NCBI GenBank assembly: GCA_947311795.1
Contig: CAMZLX010000163.1
Span: 1 to 15,666 of the forward strand
Direction of reading: 5' to 3'
Length of the DNA: 15,666 nucleotides
Source: an uncultured Zetaproteobacteria bacterium
GTDB taxonomy: Bacteria > Pseudomonadota > Zetaproteobacteria > Mariprofundales > Mariprofundaceae
This document shows positions 14,286 to 15,666 of the stretch, in pieces. Each line of letters opens with the position of its first letter. Positions within the stretch are counted from its first letter, which is position 1. The translations under genes and the position numbers were made by a program. The notes under the pieces were generated by a model, which ran no database searches, was not told the DNA's origin, and saw only the letters and a list, made by a program, of their open reading frames with translations.

Positions 14286-15470
14286 TTATCTGGTGATGGA
14301 CTGAATTAAGCAAGAAACAAAACTTGTTTTATCTTGGGCTTCGAGTTCAACCACATCATTCGCCGTCACATAATAACCCGAAGCAGTATTTGCGCCCATA
14401 TTCGACACATCATTGGCAACAATGGCATCCACACTTTTACGCGCCAACTTATCTTTGGCGAACTGAACATGGTTTTCACTTTCCGCAGCAAAAGCAATCA
14501 CCTTACTGGGTCGTTTATCCATAGCTGCAACAGCTTGAATAATATCAGGATTTTCAACCAGTTCGACTTGAATGCTGCCGCTGCCTTGGCGTTTGAGTTT
14601 GCCCGCTTTTGTTTCAGAAAAATGATAATCACTGACTGCCGCCGTACCCACAAACACATCTGCACCTTGTGCATATCGCAAACAAGCATCCAACATCTCT
14701 ACCGCACTTTCCACATTCACCCGTTGCACATCATTTCGTGTTTGCGGTGTGCCTTTTCCCGCAATGAAAATCACTTTTGCACCACGAATGGCAGCCGCAT
14801 CAGCAAGCTTTGCCCCCAACGCGCCCGTGGCACGGTTGGTTAATATCCGCACCGCATCCCAAGCTTCCCATGTGGGTCCTGCATTGATGACCCATGTTTG
14901 CCCTTTCAAACTCTGCTCGGTTAACATGGGCAAAACTGCTTGTTTAATGTCGGATGGTTCTGCCAAACGACCTGCACCCACTTCGCCGCAAGCCAGTTCA
15001 CCTGCCACAGGTTCAATCATGTAAAACCCGCGTTCCTGCAACAACTTGATATTGGCTTGATTACCTGCCGAGCCCCACATGGACACATTCATCGCAGGCG
15101 CAACCAACACAGGCACTTCGCTGGCAAGTAAAAGCGTGGTCAACAAATCTTCTGCAATGCCTCTGGCGATTTTGGTGATGAGGTTGGCTGTTGCAGGTGC
15201 TACCACCACCATATCCGCCCAGCGCACAAGCTGGATATGCCCCATGCCATGTTGTTCAGTGAGGTCGAACAAGTCAGTATGCACCTTATTGCCCGACAAA
15301 GCTTCAAAAGTTAAAGGTGTGACAAATTCTTGTGCTGATTTGGTCATCACCACCTGAACTTGCGCACCTTGTTTGATAAACAAACGCATCAATTCCACAG
15401 CGCGGTACACAGCAATACCACCACCTACGCCAAGCAATATATGTTTACCTTCTAAAACTTTAGACAACAT
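14286..15470 (-). CDS. coaBC: Bifunctional phosphopantothenoylcysteine synthetase/decarboxylase
   Basis: CoaBC joins cysteine to 4'-phosphopantothenate using CTP (CoaB), then decarboxylates the product to 4'-phosphopantetheine (CoaC), in coenzyme A synthesis. The product has 394 residues, near the usual 400. The CoaC flavoprotein domain spans 1-185: ILLGVGGGIAVYRA, catalytic H78 (GHIQL), PAMNVSMW (N128) and the flexible-lid Cys C161 (ELACGEVGAGRLAEP). The CoaB domain spans about 190-394: INAGPTWEAWDAVRILTNRATG (N212), TAAVSDYHF, K291 in KAGKLKR, and VANDVSNMG. The TNRATGALG motif departs from the common SNHSSGKMG. The ATG at 15468-15470 is only two bases after GGAG. The next codon, TTG, would have better spacing, so the true start may be one codon in. 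Confidence 0.96.
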   Translation of the reverse strand: MLSKVLEGKHILLGVGGGIAVYRAVELMRLFIKQGAQVQVVMTKSAQEFVTPLTFEALSGNKVHTDLFDLTEQHGMGHIQLVRWADMVVVAPATANLITKIARGIAEDLLTTLLLASEVPVLVAPAMNVSMWGSAGNQANIKLLQERGFYMIEPVAGELACGEVGAGRLAEPSDIKQAVLPMLTEQSLKGQTWVINAGPTWEAWDAVRILTNRATGALGAKLADAAAIRGAKVIFIAGKGTPQTRNDVQRVNVESAVEMLDACLRYAQGADVFVGTAAVSDYHFSETKAGKLKRQGSGSIQVELVENPDIIQAVAAMDKRPSKVIAFAAESENHVQFAKDKLARKSVDAIVANDVSNMGANTASGYYVTANDVVELEAQDKTSFVSCLIQSITR

Positions 15471-15505
15471 AACTCCAACTATCTAATTTTTTATTTCTTT
15501 GGCTC

Positions 15506-15535
15506 AAGGCATCCTGCCTTTCGGGGCAAGCCCCG
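15506..15535. repeat. Pair of adjacent short palindromes (REP-like)
   Basis: AAGGCA-TCC-TGCCTT (15506-15520) and CGGGGC-AA-GCCCCG (15522-15535) are two perfect six-bp hairpins one base apart, GC-rich inside AT-rich flanks. They lie 36 bases before coaBC. No T-run follows on either strand, so they are not terminators. Paired palindromes of this type are often dispersed intergenic repeats, but only one copy is in the window. Confidence 0.5.
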
Positions 15536-15573
15536 TTTACCAACGCCCAAATTATCTGTCCTGCTAATTTGTG

Positions 15574-15603
15574 GTTCGTTTCTTTTCTGAAAAAGAAATG
15601 AAC
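15574..15603. repeat. Imperfect 13-bp inverted repeat upstream of coaBC
   Basis: GTTCGTTTCTTTT (15574-15586) and AAAAGAAATGAAC (15591-15603) flank a four-base loop. All positions pair on a plus-strand RNA, with one G-U; a minus-strand RNA would have one C-A mismatch. No T-run follows. The remaining sequence to the window end is AT-rich with no gene or clear promoter seen. Confidence 0.55.
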
Positions 15604-15666
15604 GAAAAATATTACCTTATATGTTCAGTTCCATAAGAAGAAAAACTAAACATCAACTTGCTTGCA

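Noticed and set aside
14334..14843. A 169-residue plus-strand frame opposite coaBC
   Set aside because: It is fully antisense to the conserved CoaB domain, with His/Ser/Cys-rich composition typical of a shadow frame.
1..15666. CRISPR array, transposon, prophage or defence island
   Set aside because: No regularly spaced direct repeats, transposase or integrase, phage structural gene or defence domain was seen other than higBA.

Overview
The window is a chromosomal segment of a Gram-negative proteobacterium with moderately AT-leaning DNA. Evidence for this is an outer-membrane beta-barrel protein, a periplasmic DsbC-type disulfide isomerase, HemJ-type haem synthesis and bacterial translation genes. 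The lineage cannot be fixed from the sequence alone; a free-living, possibly marine proteobacterium is a guess. No phage, insertion sequence or CRISPR array is visible. Most genes are housekeeping, with a small accessory patch around 5.6-7.0 kb.

Reading right to left on the minus strand, the left half is the classic translation cluster: tRNA-Val(GAC), thrS, infC (with a non-standard AUC start), rpmI and rplT, closed by a strong intrinsic terminator. The usual next gene, pheS, is present but cut by the window edge. It is separated from rplT by the terminator and by a gene for a 526-residue outer-membrane barrel protein with its own strong ribosome binding site.

Upstream of the tRNA lies a higB-higA toxin-antitoxin operon. 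Its signals are strongly asymmetric: the toxin appears to be read from a leaderless transcript, whereas the antitoxin has a Shine-Dalgarno sequence complementary to 12 bases of the 16S rRNA 3' end. Next come two small membrane-protein genes, a possible 27-residue peptide gene, and a 755-residue CHASE2-type adenylate cyclase behind hemJ.

The middle holds dsbC (plus strand, divergent from hemJ) and a minus-strand protein with two cyclic-nucleotide-binding domains. This protein is a plausible receptor for the cyclase product.

The right part holds purH and a CDA-fold nucleoside/base deaminase on the plus strand. The deaminase reading frame seems to extend upstream of any standard start codon. 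Then come a short ambiguous stretch and the minus-strand coaBC gene for coenzyme A synthesis. The last 200 bases carry a pair of adjacent palindromes and a longer inverted repeat with no gene seen.
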